Shown piece by piece: positions 18,575 through 28,419 of a stretch of DNA of 64,000 nt. The number at the start of each line of letters is the position of its first letter. Positions within the stretch are counted from its first letter, which is position 1. The translations under genes and the position numbers were made by a program. The notes beneath the pieces were generated by a model that was not told where the DNA came from, ran no database searches, and was given only the letters and a program-made list of their open reading frames with translations. The stretch comes from Streptomyces cellulosae (GTDB taxonomy: Bacteria > Actinomycetota > Actinomycetes > Streptomycetales > Streptomycetaceae), in the NCBI RefSeq assembly GCF_000721105.1, contig NZ_JOEV01000038.1:11694-75693 (forward strand). The letters are read 5' to 3'.

Positions 18575-19069
18575 CCGCCTCGGTCAGCTCCGCGGGCTCC
18601 AGCACATCGAACTCGAAGCCGAACATCATCACGTGGATCACCAGCACGTCGAGGCTCGCGGCCCCCGTGTGCAGGATGCAGGAGTCCGGCCCGTCGGATT
18701 CCAGCGTCCCGGCGGTGGGCGAGACCCGCTCGGCGGCCTCCTCAAGGGGCACCCGCAGCCGGATGACCGCGTGTGAGGCGTACGCGCGCGTGGAGACGCC
18801 CCGGGAGACGTACGCGGCGAGGTCGTCGGCGGGCGGTGTGCGCGGGGCGAAGCGCGGGCCGTGCGGCGGCCTGGGCGTGATGCGGTCGACGCGGAACGTA
18901 CGCCAGTCGTCGCGGTCGAGGTCCCAGGCAACCAGATACCAGCGGCGTTCGCTGCACACCAGACGGTGGGGTTCGACGGTACGACGGGTCGGGGCGCCGA
19001 TGGAGGTCCGCTACCGGACGTCGAAGCAGGTGCTGTCCATGTCCCCTTGCAAGACCCGGCCCCGGCCGT

Positions 19070-19718
19070 CCGTCCAGCGGGCAGTGGCCTCACCGTCCTG
19101 CTGGGCCGCAACGGCTCCGGCCGTACGACCGGCCTGCGCGCGCTGGCCGGAACCGTGCCCCTGTCCGGCGGCGCGGTGCTCTGGGACGGCACCGACGTGA
19201 CCCGCCCGCATTCGAACGGGCCCGCCGCGGACTGTGCCTGGTCCCCGAACGGCAGGCCGTGTTCGCCTGCCTCACCGTGCGCGAGAACCTCGAACCCGCC
19301 GCGTCGGCCCACGCCGCCAGGTCGGCCCGCGGCACCGCACCGGCCCCCTGCGACCCCGCCCTGGACGCCCACCCGAAGCTCCGCCCTCTCCTCCCGCGCC
19401 GCGCCGGCACCCTCTCGGGCGGGGAGCAGCGCATGCCGGCCCTCTCCCGGGCCGAGCACCACGCGCGCGTGGTGCTCGTCGACGAGCCCGCGCAGGGCAT
19501 GTCACCCGCGGTCGCCGCCCGCACGTACGACCTGCTGGGCGCGCTGGACGCCTGGGTGGCCGTCGCCGAGCAGCGGCTGCCGCCGGGGCTGCGCGGTCGG
19601 GCGGCGGTGGTGGTGGTGCACGAACTGCGCCGCGGGGCGGTCGTGTTCGGCGGCGAGGCGGGCGAGTTCCAGCGGCGGGAAACGACGGACCGGACACCGC
19701 CGGGGTCCGGTCCGGGCC
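19070..19718 (+). pseudogene. LivF-like ABC ATPase remnant with frameshift
   Basis: One frame gives GLTVLLGRNGSGRTTGLRAL (Walker A near 19102) and VLWDGTDVTRPH. Near 19211 the frame changes, and the next frame gives ERARRGLCLVPERQAVFACL followed by TVRENLE, exactly the LivF order. LSGGEQRM (signature, last part decayed) and VVLVDEPAQGMSP (Walker B) follow. There is no proper start, and the D-loop and H-loop regions are degraded. This was a branched-chain amino-acid-type ATPase; no partner transporter genes remain. Confidence 0.75.
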
Positions 19719-19788
19719 CTTCGGATGATCAGGCCCGCACACTGAGCGGCCGCCGCGGTGGGGCCTCCGGGGGCGTCCGGCACGCCCT

Positions 19789-19824
19789 GGGGCCCCATCC
19801 GGACGGCGGACCGGATGGGGCCCC
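19789..19824. terminator. Strong terminator hairpin after the Rpf-like gene
   Basis: Arms GGGGCCCCATCCGG and CCGGATGGGGCCCC are a perfect 14-bp stem around an 8-nt loop. It begins 27 nt beyond the stop of the minus-strand Rpf-like gene (19851). There is no T-run. Confidence 0.85.
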
Positions 19825-19850
19825 ATGCCCGGGACGAGGGGGAGCGGGCC

Positions 19851-20627
<777 letters not shown>

Positions 20628-20653
20628 TCACGCCCGCCCCGTCCACCGGGGAT

Positions 20654-20694
20654 CGCGCGGCTCGCCGGATGTCGAGACATCGGTGAGGCGCGCG
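20654..20694 (-). promoter_or_regulatory. Long stem-loop in the leader of the Rpf-like gene
   Basis: In the mRNA, GCGCG-C-CTC-A-CC-GATGTC pairs with GACATC-CGG-C-GAG-CC-GCGC around a 2-nt turn, giving an interrupted stem of about 18 bp. It occupies the middle of the 5' leader. Some actinobacterial rpf genes are under a c-di-AMP (ydaO-type) riboswitch; I do not find that motif's conserved core here, so the class of this structure is undetermined. Confidence 0.45.
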
Positions 20695-20737
20695 GTCGGC
20701 GGACGTTCCCGAGCGGTGCCAGTTGCACACGGCCGAG

Positions 20738-20766
20738 AATGTAGAAGGGCGACCAGCCGGTATCAA
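20738..20766 (-). promoter_or_regulatory. Strong vegetative promoter of the Rpf-like gene
   Basis: On the minus strand TTGATA (20766-20761) and TACATT (20743-20738) are separated by exactly 17 nt. This is one of the best sigma-70-type matches in the window. Predicted transcription start is near 20731, about 173 nt before the start codon. Confidence 0.65.
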
Positions 20767-21110
20767 CCAACTGCTCGTCATGCCAGGCCAGTTGATTGTT
20801 ACCGAGGGTATCGACGATTTTCGGCCACCCACTTCATTCGCTGATTTCCGGATTTGTCGACCCACCCGCGTGACGACCTGTGACCCACTTCACCACCCCA
20901 ACGCCCGTAATATTCCCGTGACTTGACTTGGAGTGCCTGGTTCCGCACCGAGCGTGACGCTGCGCATCGGTTGGTTCGATTCCGTTCGCCCTGGAGCGTG
21001 ACTCCGGCCACAGATCGCCCGTTGTCTCCTTCATGAGCCCGGGCCCCGCCCGGTTCACGGGCCGGGAGCCACCCGGTCCCGCCACGCACCACATCCCGAG
21101 GGAGCCACCC
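20767..21110. other. Intergenic region upstream of the hypothetical gene at 21111
   Basis: This 344-nt stretch separates the Rpf-like promoter from the next plus-strand gene. It is AT-rich near 20770-20940 (for example GTAATATTCCC). It should hold the promoter for 21111, but I cannot assign convincing hexamers. No ORF here has coding character. Confidence 0.4.
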
Positions 21111-21893
21111 GTGCCGCGCATGCTCGACGTCAGCGACGAGGTACGCGCCGAGATCGGCGACGAAGAGGCCGACCGGCTGCTCGCCGGAGAGAACGCCCCC
21201 GGCAGTTACGACTGCACGTCCTGTCGCACCCCGGGCGACTCCGACCAGGAGCGCACCAGCACCGTCCTGTTCGTCGGCGACGAGACCGCGGTGCTCGCCT
21301 TCGCCCACGCCTCCTGTCTGCCCTCCCAGGTCGTCCAGGTCACCGAGGAGCAGCTGCGGGGCGCGGTGAAATCCATCACCGGCGACACCGTGGACCTGGA
21401 GCCGGAGAGGTTCGCACCCGAGCAGGCCGTGCTCGGCGTGACGAGCGGACTCGTGCTGATCTCCGGAGAACTGCACCCCGCGCTGGTCGTCGAGCCGACC
21501 GCGCCGATCGTGCGACCGGGTGCGACGGGGGCCGGCGACGACTTCCTGCCGCTCCTGATCGAGCAGGGGTTCATGCCAGTCACGGCGGTCGAGAGCGCGC
21601 CCTCCGTGCTGCACGGCTGGTCGGTGCTGTTGGCGATGGGCCAGCTGCACGCTGTGCTGCAGCCCTCGCCGAGCGGCGGGCAGCCGGTCGCCTGGTGGCA
21701 GGCGCATCAGCCGTTGCATGTCACGGAGGGCTGGCGGGCGGCCGCGAACAAGCACCAGCAGGTGCTGATGTTCGCGGCGCCGGTGGGGTCGATCGGGCGG
21801 CAGCCCCGCGAGGACCTGCTGCGGGACGCGCTCGACAGGGCCGCGGCGAACGGGAAGTTGGTCGCGGCTGCGCTGCCGCTCGCGGGGACGTGA
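21111..21893 (+). CDS. Conserved hypothetical actinobacterial protein
   Basis: A 260-residue soluble protein with no recognised domain. An N-terminal DVSDEVRAEIGDEEADRLL is followed by a CxxC pair in YDCTSCRTPG. Later parts alternate strand-like and acidic segments (LVLISGELHPALVVEPTAP, LLPLLIEQGF-like DDFLPLLIEQGFMPVTAV). The GTG at 21111 is chosen because CGAGGGAG precedes it by 6 nt; an earlier ATG (21033) gives an unstructured Pro-rich extension. The gene lies just before the 21943 gene and both precede der convergently. I do not recognise its function. Confidence 0.8.
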   Translation: MPRMLDVSDEVRAEIGDEEADRLLAGENAPGSYDCTSCRTPGDSDQERTSTVLFVGDETAVLAFAHASCLPSQVVQVTEEQLRGAVKSITGDTVDLEPERFAPEQAVLGVTSGLVLISGELHPALVVEPTAPIVRPGATGAGDDFLPLLIEQGFMPVTAVESAPSVLHGWSVLLAMGQLHAVLQPSPSGGQPVAWWQAHQPLHVTEGWRAAANKHQQVLMFAAPVGSIGRQPREDLLRDALDRAAANGKLVAAALPLAGT

Positions 21894-21942
21894 GCGCGTT
21901 GCCCGACCGCATCTCCTAGGGCCCGGGGTCGTTTGGACATAC

Positions 21943-22311
21943 GTGCACACCTACGACGTTCCCCGCCGCCCGTTCCAGCCGCTGCCGTCCGCACGCGTGG
22001 CTCAGGACCCCATGGGCGGCCCATCGGCCACACCGATCTACGACGCGCTCTACGCCGAGTACGTCAAGTCGTTCCGTTCGCTGCCGGGTGACCGCACGGG
22101 CGAGGACGACCTGGGCTTCACCGCCTTCGGGAACATCCCGCACAGTACGGGCTCGTTCAGCAGCGGTTACAGCGCCTACAGCGCGGGCGCGTACAGCGCG
22201 CGTCAGCAGTCGCAGTGGCAGCGGGCGGGGCAGATCGGGCAGCAGCACGGCACCGGCGGGTTGCACCACGTTCCGGCGGCGCTGCCGCCCGGGCCGCGCA
22301 GAGGCGCCTGA
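21943..22311 (+). CDS. Small hypothetical Streptomyces protein, Ser/Tyr/Gly-rich
   Basis: A 122-residue protein starting at GTG. Segments TPIYDALYAEYVKSFRSLPG and DDLGFTAFG are conserved-looking; they are followed by a low-complexity SSGYSAYSAGAYSAR region and a Gln-rich stretch. There is no signal peptide or membrane span. It starts 50 nt after the preceding gene and may be co-transcribed. Codon bias supports real coding. Function unknown. Confidence 0.7.
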   Translation: MHTYDVPRRPFQPLPSARVAQDPMGGPSATPIYDALYAEYVKSFRSLPGDRTGEDDLGFTAFGNIPHSTGSFSSGYSAYSAGAYSARQQSQWQRAGQIGQQHGTGGLHHVPAALPPGPRRGA

Positions 22312-22314
22312 GGC

Positions 22315-22368
22315 GTCTGCGGTAACTGCAGTGTCTGCGGTATCCGCGGTGTCTGCGGTACGTGGCAT
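22315..22368. repeat. 18-bp tandem repeat, three copies
   Basis: Three head-to-tail units begin GTCTGCGGTA at 22315, 22333 and 22351. The first ten bases are identical and the last eight vary. The array lies just after the stop of the 21943 gene and before the der terminator, so copy-number change would be harmless and could serve as a strain marker. Confidence 0.75.
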
Positions 22369-22380
22369 CTGAGACATGGG

Positions 22381-22415
22381 GGAAGGGCGGGCCCCGTGTC
22401 CGGACCCGCCCTTCC
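22381..22415. terminator. Terminator between convergent hypothetical gene and der
   Basis: GGAAGGGCGGG and CCCGCCCTTCC form a perfect 11-bp stem around a 13-nt loop. It lies 14 nt beyond the der stop codon and 70 nt after the convergent gene, so it can serve both. Confidence 0.8.
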
Positions 22416-22429
22416 TGACGCGTTCCTGC

Positions 22430-23902
22430 CTACTTCTTCCGGCCGCGCTTCTCGCGTACCCGCACCGAGATATGGATCGGCGTTCCGTCGAATCCGAACT
22501 CCTCGCGCAGCCGGCGCTCGATGAACCGCCGGTAGCCCGCCTCGATGAAGCCGGAGGCGAAGAGCACGAAGCGCGGGGGCTTGGTGCCGGCCTGGGTGCC
22601 GAAGAGGATGCGCGGCTGCTTGCCGCCCCGGATCGGGTGCGGATGCGCGGCGACCAGTTCGCCGAGGAAGGCGTTCAGGCGGCCCGTCGGGACCCGGGTC
22701 TCCCAGCCGGCCAGGGCGGTCTCGATCGCCGGGACCAGCTTCTCCATGTGCCGTCCGGTGTGCGCCGAGACGTTCACCCGCGGCGCCCACGCCACCTGGA
22801 GGAGCTCGGTCTCGATCTCCCGCTCCAGGTAGTAGCGGCGCTCCTCGTCGAGGGTGTCCCACTTGTTGAAGGCGAGGACGATCGCACGGCCCGCCTCGAC
22901 GGCCATGGTGACGATGCGCTGGTCCTGCACCGAGATGGACTCGGAGGCGTCGATCAGGATGACCGCCACCTCCGCCTTCTCGACGGCGGCCGCGGTGCGC
23001 AACGAGGCGTAGTAGTCGGCGCCCTGCTGGAGGTGGACGCGCTTGCGGATGCCCGCCGTGTCGACGAACTTCCAGATCACGCCGCCGAGTTCGATGAGCT
23101 CGTCGACCGGGTCGCGGGTGGTGCCTGCGATCTCGTTGACGACGACCCGCTCCTCGCCGGCCACCTTGTTCAGCAGCGAGGACTTGCCGACGTTCGGGCG
23201 GCCGATCAGCGCGATGCGGCGCGGGCCGCCGACCGCGGTGCCGAAGGTCTGCTCGGGCGCCTCCGGCAGGGCCTCCAGGACGGCGTCCAGCATGTCGCCG
23301 GTGCCGCGGCCGTGCAGCGCGGAGACGGGGTGCGGCTCGCCGAGGCCCAGCGACCACAGGTACGCCGCGTCGGCCTCCGCGCTCGGGCCGTCGACCTTGT
23401 TGGCGGCGAGGACCACGGGCTTGCCGGCCTTGCGCAGCAGTCGTACGACCGCTTCGTCGGTGTCGGTGGCGCCGACCTTGGCGTCGACGACGAACACGAC
23501 GGCGTCGGCCGCCTCGATGGCGTACTCGGCCTGGGCGGCCACGGAGGCGTCGATGCCGAGGACGTCCTGCTCCCAGCCGCCGGTGTCGACGACCTTGAAG
23601 CGGCGGCCCGACCACTCGGCCTCGTAGGTCACCCGGTCGCGGGTGACGCCCGGCTTGTCCTCGACGACGGCCTCGCGGCGGCCGATGATCCGGTTCACCA
23701 GAGTCGACTTGCCGACGTTCGGACGCCCGACGACGGCGAGCACGGGCAACGGCCCATGGCCGGCCGCGTCGATCGCCCCCTCGACGTCCTCGGGATCGAA
23801 GCCCTCTTCCGCGGCGAGCTCCATGAACTCCGCGTACTCGGCATCGCCGAGCGCCCCGTGATCGTGCTCGGCCGACCCGTCGGGCTGGATGTGGTCGTTC
23901 AT
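22430..23902 (-). CDS. der: Ribosome-assembly GTPase Der (EngA)
   Basis: A 490-residue protein with the unique tandem GTPase arrangement of Der. The first G1 is [14 protein letters not shown] near residue 59, with DTGGWE as G3. The second G1 is [14 protein letters not shown] near 234, with DTAGIRKR as G3 and NKWD as G4. A C-terminal KH-like domain ([22 protein letters not shown]) ends in basic RKRGRKK-like residues. Der is needed for 50S subunit maturation. About 40 acidic residues precede domain 1, as in other actinobacteria. It is convergent with the hypothetical pair on its left and lies downstream of the acyltransferase. Confidence 0.97.
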   Translation of the reverse strand: MNDHIQPDGSAEHDHGALGDAEYAEFMELAAEEGFDPEDVEGAIDAAGHGPLPVLAVVGRPNVGKSTLVNRIIGRREAVVEDKPGVTRDRVTYEAEWSGRRFKVVDTGGWEQDVLGIDASVAAQAEYAIEAADAVVFVVDAKVGATDTDEAVVRLLRKAGKPVVLAANKVDGPSAEADAAYLWSLGLGEPHPVSALHGRGTGDMLDAVLEALPEAPEQTFGTAVGGPRRIALIGRPNVGKSSLLNKVAGEERVVVNEIAGTTRDPVDELIELGGVIWKFVDTAGIRKRVHLQQGADYYASLRTAAAVEKAEVAVILIDASESISVQDQRIVTMAVEAGRAIVLAFNKWDTLDEERRYYLEREIETELLQVAWAPRVNVSAHTGRHMEKLVPAIETALAGWETRVPTGRLNAFLGELVAAHPHPIRGGKQPRILFGTQAGTKPPRFVLFASGFIEAGYRRFIERRLREEFGFDGTPIHISVRVREKRGRKK

Positions 23903-24009
23903 GAAGTCCGTACCTCTTTGTTCATTCGTGGTGATCGGTGGAACACCCGGGTTCTCCCGGCTGGTCCACTACTCAGTGTCACCCGGCGCCCCCCTGGGGC
24001 GCCCGGGGT

Positions 24010-24666
24010 TTACCGGCGGCCGGTCAGCCGCCGGGCGTGCTCCAGGTGCGCGGTGAGCTGCTTCTGAATGCGCTCGGTCGCCTCGTCGAGCGCCTTGCGT
24101 GTCCGTCGTCCACTGCCGTCACCCGCCTCGAAGGGGTCTCCGAAGACGACGTCCACACGGCTGCGCAGTGGAGGCAGCCCCTTAACCAACCGGCCGGGCC
24201 GGTCGGAACTTCCCAGGACGGCGACCGGGACGATCGGGGCACCGCCGCGTACCGCGAAGTACGCCAGTCCGGCGCGCAGCGCGGCGAAGTCGCCCTCGCC
24301 CCGGGTGCCCTCGGGGAAGATCCCGAGGACGCCGCCGTTCTCCAGGACGCCCAGCGCCTGGGTGATCGCCGTGCGGTCGGTGGTGTGACGGTCGACCTTG
24401 ACCTGCCCGATGCCGAGCAGGAAGGGGTCGAGGGGCCCGATGAACGCCTCCTTCTTGATCAGGAAGTGCGTCGGCCGGGGCGCCACGCCCATGACCATCG
24501 GGCCGTCGATGTTGTGGGAGTGGTTGACGGCGAAGATCACCGGGCCGGTGACGGGAACCTTCCAGGCACCCAGCACCCGCGGCTTCCACAGCCCGTACAT
24601 CAGGCCGACACCGATGCGCCGCCCGACCTCGGCGCCCTTCAGGGAGGGCACGGACGCTGCAGTCAC
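24010..24666 (-). CDS. 1-acyl-glycerol-3-phosphate acyltransferase-like (PlsC family)
   Basis: A 218-residue lipid acyltransferase. The catalytic NHSHNIDGP block (the NHx4D motif) is near residue 47 and FPEGTRGEGDF (phosphate-binding motif) near 115. The GTG at 24666 overlaps the cmk stop as GTGA, so the genes are coupled; the frame extends upstream only as an antiphase shadow of cmk. It would acylate lysophosphatidate or a related lysolipid. The cmk-plsC-der order is conserved in actinobacteria. The product is cytoplasmic-face membrane associated. Confidence 0.92.
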   Translation of the reverse strand: MTAASVPSLKGAEVGRRIGVGLMYGLWKPRVLGAWKVPVTGPVIFAVNHSHNIDGPMVMGVAPRPTHFLIKKEAFIGPLDPFLLGIGQVKVDRHTTDRTAITQALGVLENGGVLGIFPEGTRGEGDFAALRAGLAYFAVRGGAPIVPVAVLGSSDRPGRLVKGLPPLRSRVDVVFGDPFEAGDGSGRRTRKALDEATERIQKQLTAHLEHARRLTGRR

Positions 24667-25349
24667 TTCGCGGCCCGCTTCTCCTCGACGAGCGTGACGA
24701 CGCACTCGATGACCTGCGCGAGGGTGAGCTCGGTGGTGTCCACCTCGACCGCGTCGTCCGCCTTGGCGAGCGGCGAGGTCTTGCGGCTGCAGTCCGCCGC
24801 GTCCCGCCTGATCAGGGCCTCGCGGGTGGTGTGGACGTCGACGCCCTTCAGCTCGCCACTGCGGCGGGCCGCGCGGGCCTCCGCGGAGGCGGTCAGGAAG
24901 ATCTTCAGGTCGGCGTCCGGCAGCACGGTCGTCCCGATGTCGCGGCCCTCGACGACGATCCCCTTCTCGGCGCCGGCCGCGACGGAGCGCTGCAGCTCGG
25001 TGATCCGGGCCCGCACCTCGGGCACCGCGCTGACCGCGCTGACCTTGGAGGTGATCTCCTGGGTGCGGATCGGGGCGGCCACGTCGGTGCCGTCGACCGT
25101 GATCGTCGGGTTCGCCGGGTCGGTGCCGGAGACGATGTCGGGCTTGCCGGCCACCGCCGCGATCGCCGTGGGGTCGTCGATGTCGATCCCGTTGGTCACC
25201 ATCCACCAGGTGATCGCCCGGTACTGGGCGCCGGTGTCCAGGTAGCTGAGGCCCAGCTGGGCGGCCACGGCCTTGGACGTGCTCGACTTGCCCGTGCCGG
25301 AGGGACCGTCTATGGCGACAATCACGGGCTGGGCGGCGCCGTTTTCCAC
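24663..25349 (-). CDS. cmk: Cytidylate kinase
   Basis: A 228-residue kinase that converts (d)CMP to (d)CDP. Walker A GPSGTGKSS is at residues 15-23. YLDTGAQYRAITW is the NMP-binding start, EGRDIGTTVLPDADLKIFLTASAEARA is the CMP-specific region (split by normal loops), and RRDAADCSRKTSPLAKA is the lid. It lies 86 nt downstream of tyrA and is coupled to the acyltransferase. Confidence 0.97.
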   Translation of the reverse strand: MENGAAQPVIVAIDGPSGTGKSSTSKAVAAQLGLSYLDTGAQYRAITWWMVTNGIDIDDPTAIAAVAGKPDIVSGTDPANPTITVDGTDVAAPIRTQEITSKVSAVSAVPEVRARITELQRSVAAGAEKGIVVEGRDIGTTVLPDADLKIFLTASAEARAARRSGELKGVDVHTTREALIRRDAADCSRKTSPLAKADDAVEVDTTELTLAQVIECVVTLVEEKRAAK

Positions 25350-25435
25350 GGGGGGACACCTTCCTGGTGCGCGCTGGGTGTGTGCGGGGACGCGAAAGCG
25401 CCCCGCACAAGGTTACTGGCTCGCCGGAGGCCTCC

Positions 25436-26521
25436 TTACTGGCGGATGGCCCAGCCCCGCTCCTTCAGCGCCGCGGTCAGTACCGGCGCCGCCTTCGGCT
25501 CCACCAACAGCTGCACCAGACCCGCCTGCTGCCCGGTGGCGTGCTCGATGCGCACGTCCTCGATGTTGACCCCGGCCATCCCCGCGTCCGCGAAGATGCG
25601 GGCCAGCTGGCCGGGCTGGTCGTCGATGAGGACGGCCACGACCTCGTAGGCCCGGGGGGCGGACCCGTGCTTGCCGGGGACGCGGACCTGGCCGGCGTTG
25701 CCGCGGCGCAGCACGTCCTCGATACCCGCGGTGCCTTCACGGCGCTTGTCCTCGTCGAAGGACTGCAGGGCCCTGAGCGCCCGGACCGTCTCCTCCAGGT
25801 CGGCGGAGACGTCGGCGAGGAGGTCGGCGACCGGCCCCGGGTTCGCGGAGAGGATGTCGATCCACATCCGGGGATCGGAGGCCGCGATCCGGGTCACGTC
25901 CCGGATGCCCTGCCCGCACAGTCGTACGGCGGCCTCCTCGGCGTGCTCCAGGCGGGCGGCGACCATGCTGGAGACCAGGTGGGGCATGTGGGAGACGAGC
26001 GCGACGGCCCGGTCGTGGGCGTCGGCGTCCATCACCACCGGCACGGCCCGGCAGTGCGAGACCAGCTCCAGGGCGAGGTTCAGCACCTCGGTGTCGGTGT
26101 CCCGGGTGGGGGTCAGCACCCAGGGGCGGCCCTCGAACAGGTCACCGGTGGCGGCCAGCGGGCCGGACTGCTCGCGGCCCGACATGGGGTGGCTGCCGAT
26201 GTACGCCGACAGGTCCAGGCCCAGCTCCTCCAGCTCACGGCGCGGACCGCCCTTGACGCTGGCCACGTCGAGGTAGCCGCGGGCCAGGCCCCGGCGCAGG
26301 GCGTCCGCGAGCACTGAGGCCACATGGGCGGGCGGGGCGGCGACGATCGCCAGGTCGACGGGCTGGTCGGGCTCCTCGTCGGTGCCGGCGCCCAGCGCGG
26401 CCGCCGTACGGGCCTGCTCGGGATCGTGGTCGGTGAGGTGGACGGCGACGCCGCGCTGGGTCAGGGCGAGCGCGGCGGACGTACCGATGAGGCCGGTTCC
26501 GATGACCAGTGCGGTCCTCAC
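25436..26521 (-). CDS. tyrA: Prephenate dehydrogenase with ACT domain
   Basis: A 361-residue tyrosine-biosynthesis enzyme. The NAD(P)-binding motif GTGLIGTSAAL is near residue 8. The catalytic region includes SHPMSGREQSGP and the conserved His of GSHPM. A C-terminal ACT domain (YEVVAVLIDDQPGQLARIFADAGMAGVNIEDVRI) probably mediates feedback by tyrosine; it is given here in parts: VAVLIDDQPGQLARIF and GVNIEDVRIEHATG. It overlaps aroH by 4 nt (GTGA), coupling chorismate mutase and dehydrogenase. Confidence 0.96.
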   Translation of the reverse strand: MRTALVIGTGLIGTSAALALTQRGVAVHLTDHDPEQARTAAALGAGTDEEPDQPVDLAIVAAPPAHVASVLADALRRGLARGYLDVASVKGGPRRELEELGLDLSAYIGSHPMSGREQSGPLAATGDLFEGRPWVLTPTRDTDTEVLNLALELVSHCRAVPVVMDADAHDRAVALVSHMPHLVSSMVAARLEHAEEAAVRLCGQGIRDVTRIAASDPRMWIDILSANPGPVADLLADVSADLEETVRALRALQSFDEDKRREGTAGIEDVLRRGNAGQVRVPGKHGSAPRAYEVVAVLIDDQPGQLARIFADAGMAGVNIEDVRIEHATGQQAGLVQLLVEPKAAPVLTAALKERGWAIRQ

Positions 26522-26886
26522 TGGGCGATGTCCTTGCGCAGGGCCGCCGCGGCACCGAGGTACACGTGCGCGATGCCGGCGCGGGGCCGGTCGGACTCGA
26601 TGTGGGCGAGGACCCGGACGACCCGGGGCATGGCGCCCTCGATGTCGAGCTCCTGGGCGCAGATCAGCGGCACATCGGCGAAGCCGTCACCGAGCTTGCG
26701 GGCCGCCGCGGCCGGGAAGTCGCTGTGCAGGTCCGGCGTGGCCGTGAACCAGATGCTGATCAGGTCGTCGGCGGTCAGGCCGTTGCGCTCCATGATGGCG
26801 GTGAGCAGGGCTGCGACCTGCTCGTCCATGTGGCCGGCCTCGTCCTTGTCCAGTTGGACGGCGCCCCGGACCGCTCGTACCGCCAC
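26518..26886 (-). CDS. aroH: Chorismate mutase, AroH type
   Basis: A 122-residue monofunctional chorismate mutase of the trimeric Bacillus type. VRAVRGAVQLDKDEAGHM has the active-site Arg, and TATPDLHSDFPAAAARKLG and ICAQELDIEGAMPRVVRVLAH match AroH. AAGGAG lies 7 nt before GTG. It feeds prephenate directly to TyrA, whose gene overlaps. The 237-nt divergent gap to the secreted-protein gene should contain the operon promoter. Confidence 0.95.
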   Translation of the reverse strand: MAVRAVRGAVQLDKDEAGHMDEQVAALLTAIMERNGLTADDLISIWFTATPDLHSDFPAAAARKLGDGFADVPLICAQELDIEGAMPRVVRVLAHIESDRPRAGIAHVYLGAAAALRKDIAQ

Positions 26887-27123
26887 GGCGATGCTCCTTG
26901 CTGATGTGCTGATGTACGGCTCTTGGCGCGTCCAGCCTAGTCAGCCCCTCCTCGGGCCGGTGGCCGGCGACCGCACGCTGAGACGGCGGTGGCGCCCGCC
27001 GGATCAATCTCGCCCGAATCGCCTTATTCCGCCACTTGGGGTGAGAAACACCTGTGCGCCTCTTTACGCCGGGGCCGCCGTTCCGCTCTGATGACAGGAC
27101 ACCCGCCTCGGGGGAGGCCCGTC

Positions 27124-27804
27124 ATGAAGCGTCCCGGCCCGTTGTTCACTCTTCTCGCGGGGCTGCTGCTCGGCCTCTTCATGCTCTCTCTCAACTCGAC
27201 GACGGGCACGGAGACCGCCCCGTCCGGCTACCGGGAGGAGACGCCGAGCCCGACGCCCAAGAAGTCGGCCACCGCGTCCGCGCCCACCCGGTCGCGGTCT
27301 GCCTCCTCGGTGGCTCCGTCCCCGTCGAGGAAGCCGGCCTCGAACGCCGACTACGCCGGCCGGACCGACGACGACTCGGCCTCCGTCGCCGTGTCCGTGC
27401 GTGACGGAAAGGGGATCGCGTACTTCTGCGACGGCCACGCCGAGGAGTCCTGGCTGAAGGGTGACGTCGAGGACGACGGAACGATGCGGCTCACCGGCAC
27501 GCACGGCGCCGAGCTGAACGGCACGCTCCAGCAGGGCCGGCGGATCCGCGGCACGGTCGAGGCCGCCGGCGGGCACTACGCCTTCACCGCCGACAGGGCC
27601 ACCAAGCCGTCCGGGCTGTACCGGGCGACGGCGACCGTGCGTGGCGCGAAGATCGACGGCGGCTGGATCGTGCTGCCGGACGGCCGGCAGGTCGGCATCC
27701 TCACCCGCGCCGGCAAGCCTGCCGCAGCGCCCCGGATCGACCCGGAGACCGGCGCGGTGACGGTCGACGGACAGCTGCTCACAGCCCGCCCCGTCACCCC
27801 CTGA
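27124..27804 (+). CDS. Secreted/membrane-anchored Ser/Thr/Pro-rich protein
   Basis: A 226-residue protein. Residues 6-24 (PLFTLLAGLLLGLFMLSLN) form an uncleaved anchor or signal peptide. A Thr/Ser/Pro/Lys-rich linker (30-75) precedes a compact domain of about 110 residues with GIAYFCDGHAEESWLKGDV, LTGTHGAELNGTLQ and GYVVGILT-like GRQVGILTRAGKP. GGGGAGG lies 6 nt upstream of ATG. It heads a three-gene plus-strand cluster with the DUF6529 and Rieske genes. The domain is not recognised. Confidence 0.78.
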   Translation: MKRPGPLFTLLAGLLLGLFMLSLNSTTGTETAPSGYREETPSPTPKKSATASAPTRSRSASSVAPSPSRKPASNADYAGRTDDDSASVAVSVRDGKGIAYFCDGHAEESWLKGDVEDDGTMRLTGTHGAELNGTLQQGRRIRGTVEAAGGHYAFTADRATKPSGLYRATATVRGAKIDGGWIVLPDGRQVGILTRAGKPAAAPRIDPETGAVTVDGQLLTARPVTP

Positions 27805-27834
27805 TCCCTCCGGTTGACCCACCTGGGAGCGCCC

Positions 27835-28419
27835 ATGCCCGTCGACCCGAACGCCCTCACCCAGGACTTCCCCTCCCCCGAGCCCGGCCACCGCCGCCCG
27901 CACCCCGCCCGCTGTCTGGTCCCGGCGGTCGTGGCCGCCGCGGTCGCGGTGGCCCTGGGCGTGTACGGCAAGGTCCACGATCCGGCCGGCACCGCGTTCA
28001 ACCTGGCCGGGTTCAGCAGCACGGGGGCGGTGAAGTCGTGGCTGGCGACGACCGCGTTCGTCTTCGCGCTGGTCCAGCTGGTCTCCGCGTTCATGGTGTA
28101 CGGGAAGCTGCCGGGCCCCCTCTGGTCCCCGGCACTGCACCGCTGGTCGGGCCGCGCCGCGTTCCTCGTGGCCGTGCCGGTCGCGGTGCACTGCCTGTAC
28201 GCGCTCGGCTATCAGACGTACGAGCCGCGCGTGGTGTGGCACTCGGTCCTGGGCTGCTTCTTCTTCGGTGCCTTCAGCGCCAAGATGCTGCTGCTCCGTT
28301 CGCAGCGGCTCCCCGGCTGGCTGCTGCCGCTCGTCGGTGGGCTGGTCTTCACCGTTCTCACTCTCATCTGGCTGACCTCTGCCCTCTGGTTCTTCCGCAC
28401 CTTCGGAGTGACGACATGA
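27835..28419 (+). CDS. DUF6529-like polytopic membrane protein
   Basis: A 194-residue protein with about five membrane spans (around 30-48, 65-88, 102-122, 133-152 and 160-182). His residues sit in or near the spans (LHRWSGRAAFLVAVPVAVHC and VVWHSVLGCFFF), reminiscent of cytochrome b561/ferric-reductase-type haem binding. ATG at 27835 is preferred. Its stop overlaps the Rieske gene start (ATGA), strongly coupling the two. I infer a membrane electron-transfer partner of the Rieske protein. Haem binding is untested. Confidence 0.75.
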   Translation: MPVDPNALTQDFPSPEPGHRRPHPARCLVPAVVAAAVAVALGVYGKVHDPAGTAFNLAGFSSTGAVKSWLATTAFVFALVQLVSAFMVYGKLPGPLWSPALHRWSGRAAFLVAVPVAVHCLYALGYQTYEPRVVWHSVLGCFFFGAFSAKMLLLRSQRLPGWLLPLVGGLVFTVLTLIWLTSALWFFRTFGVTT

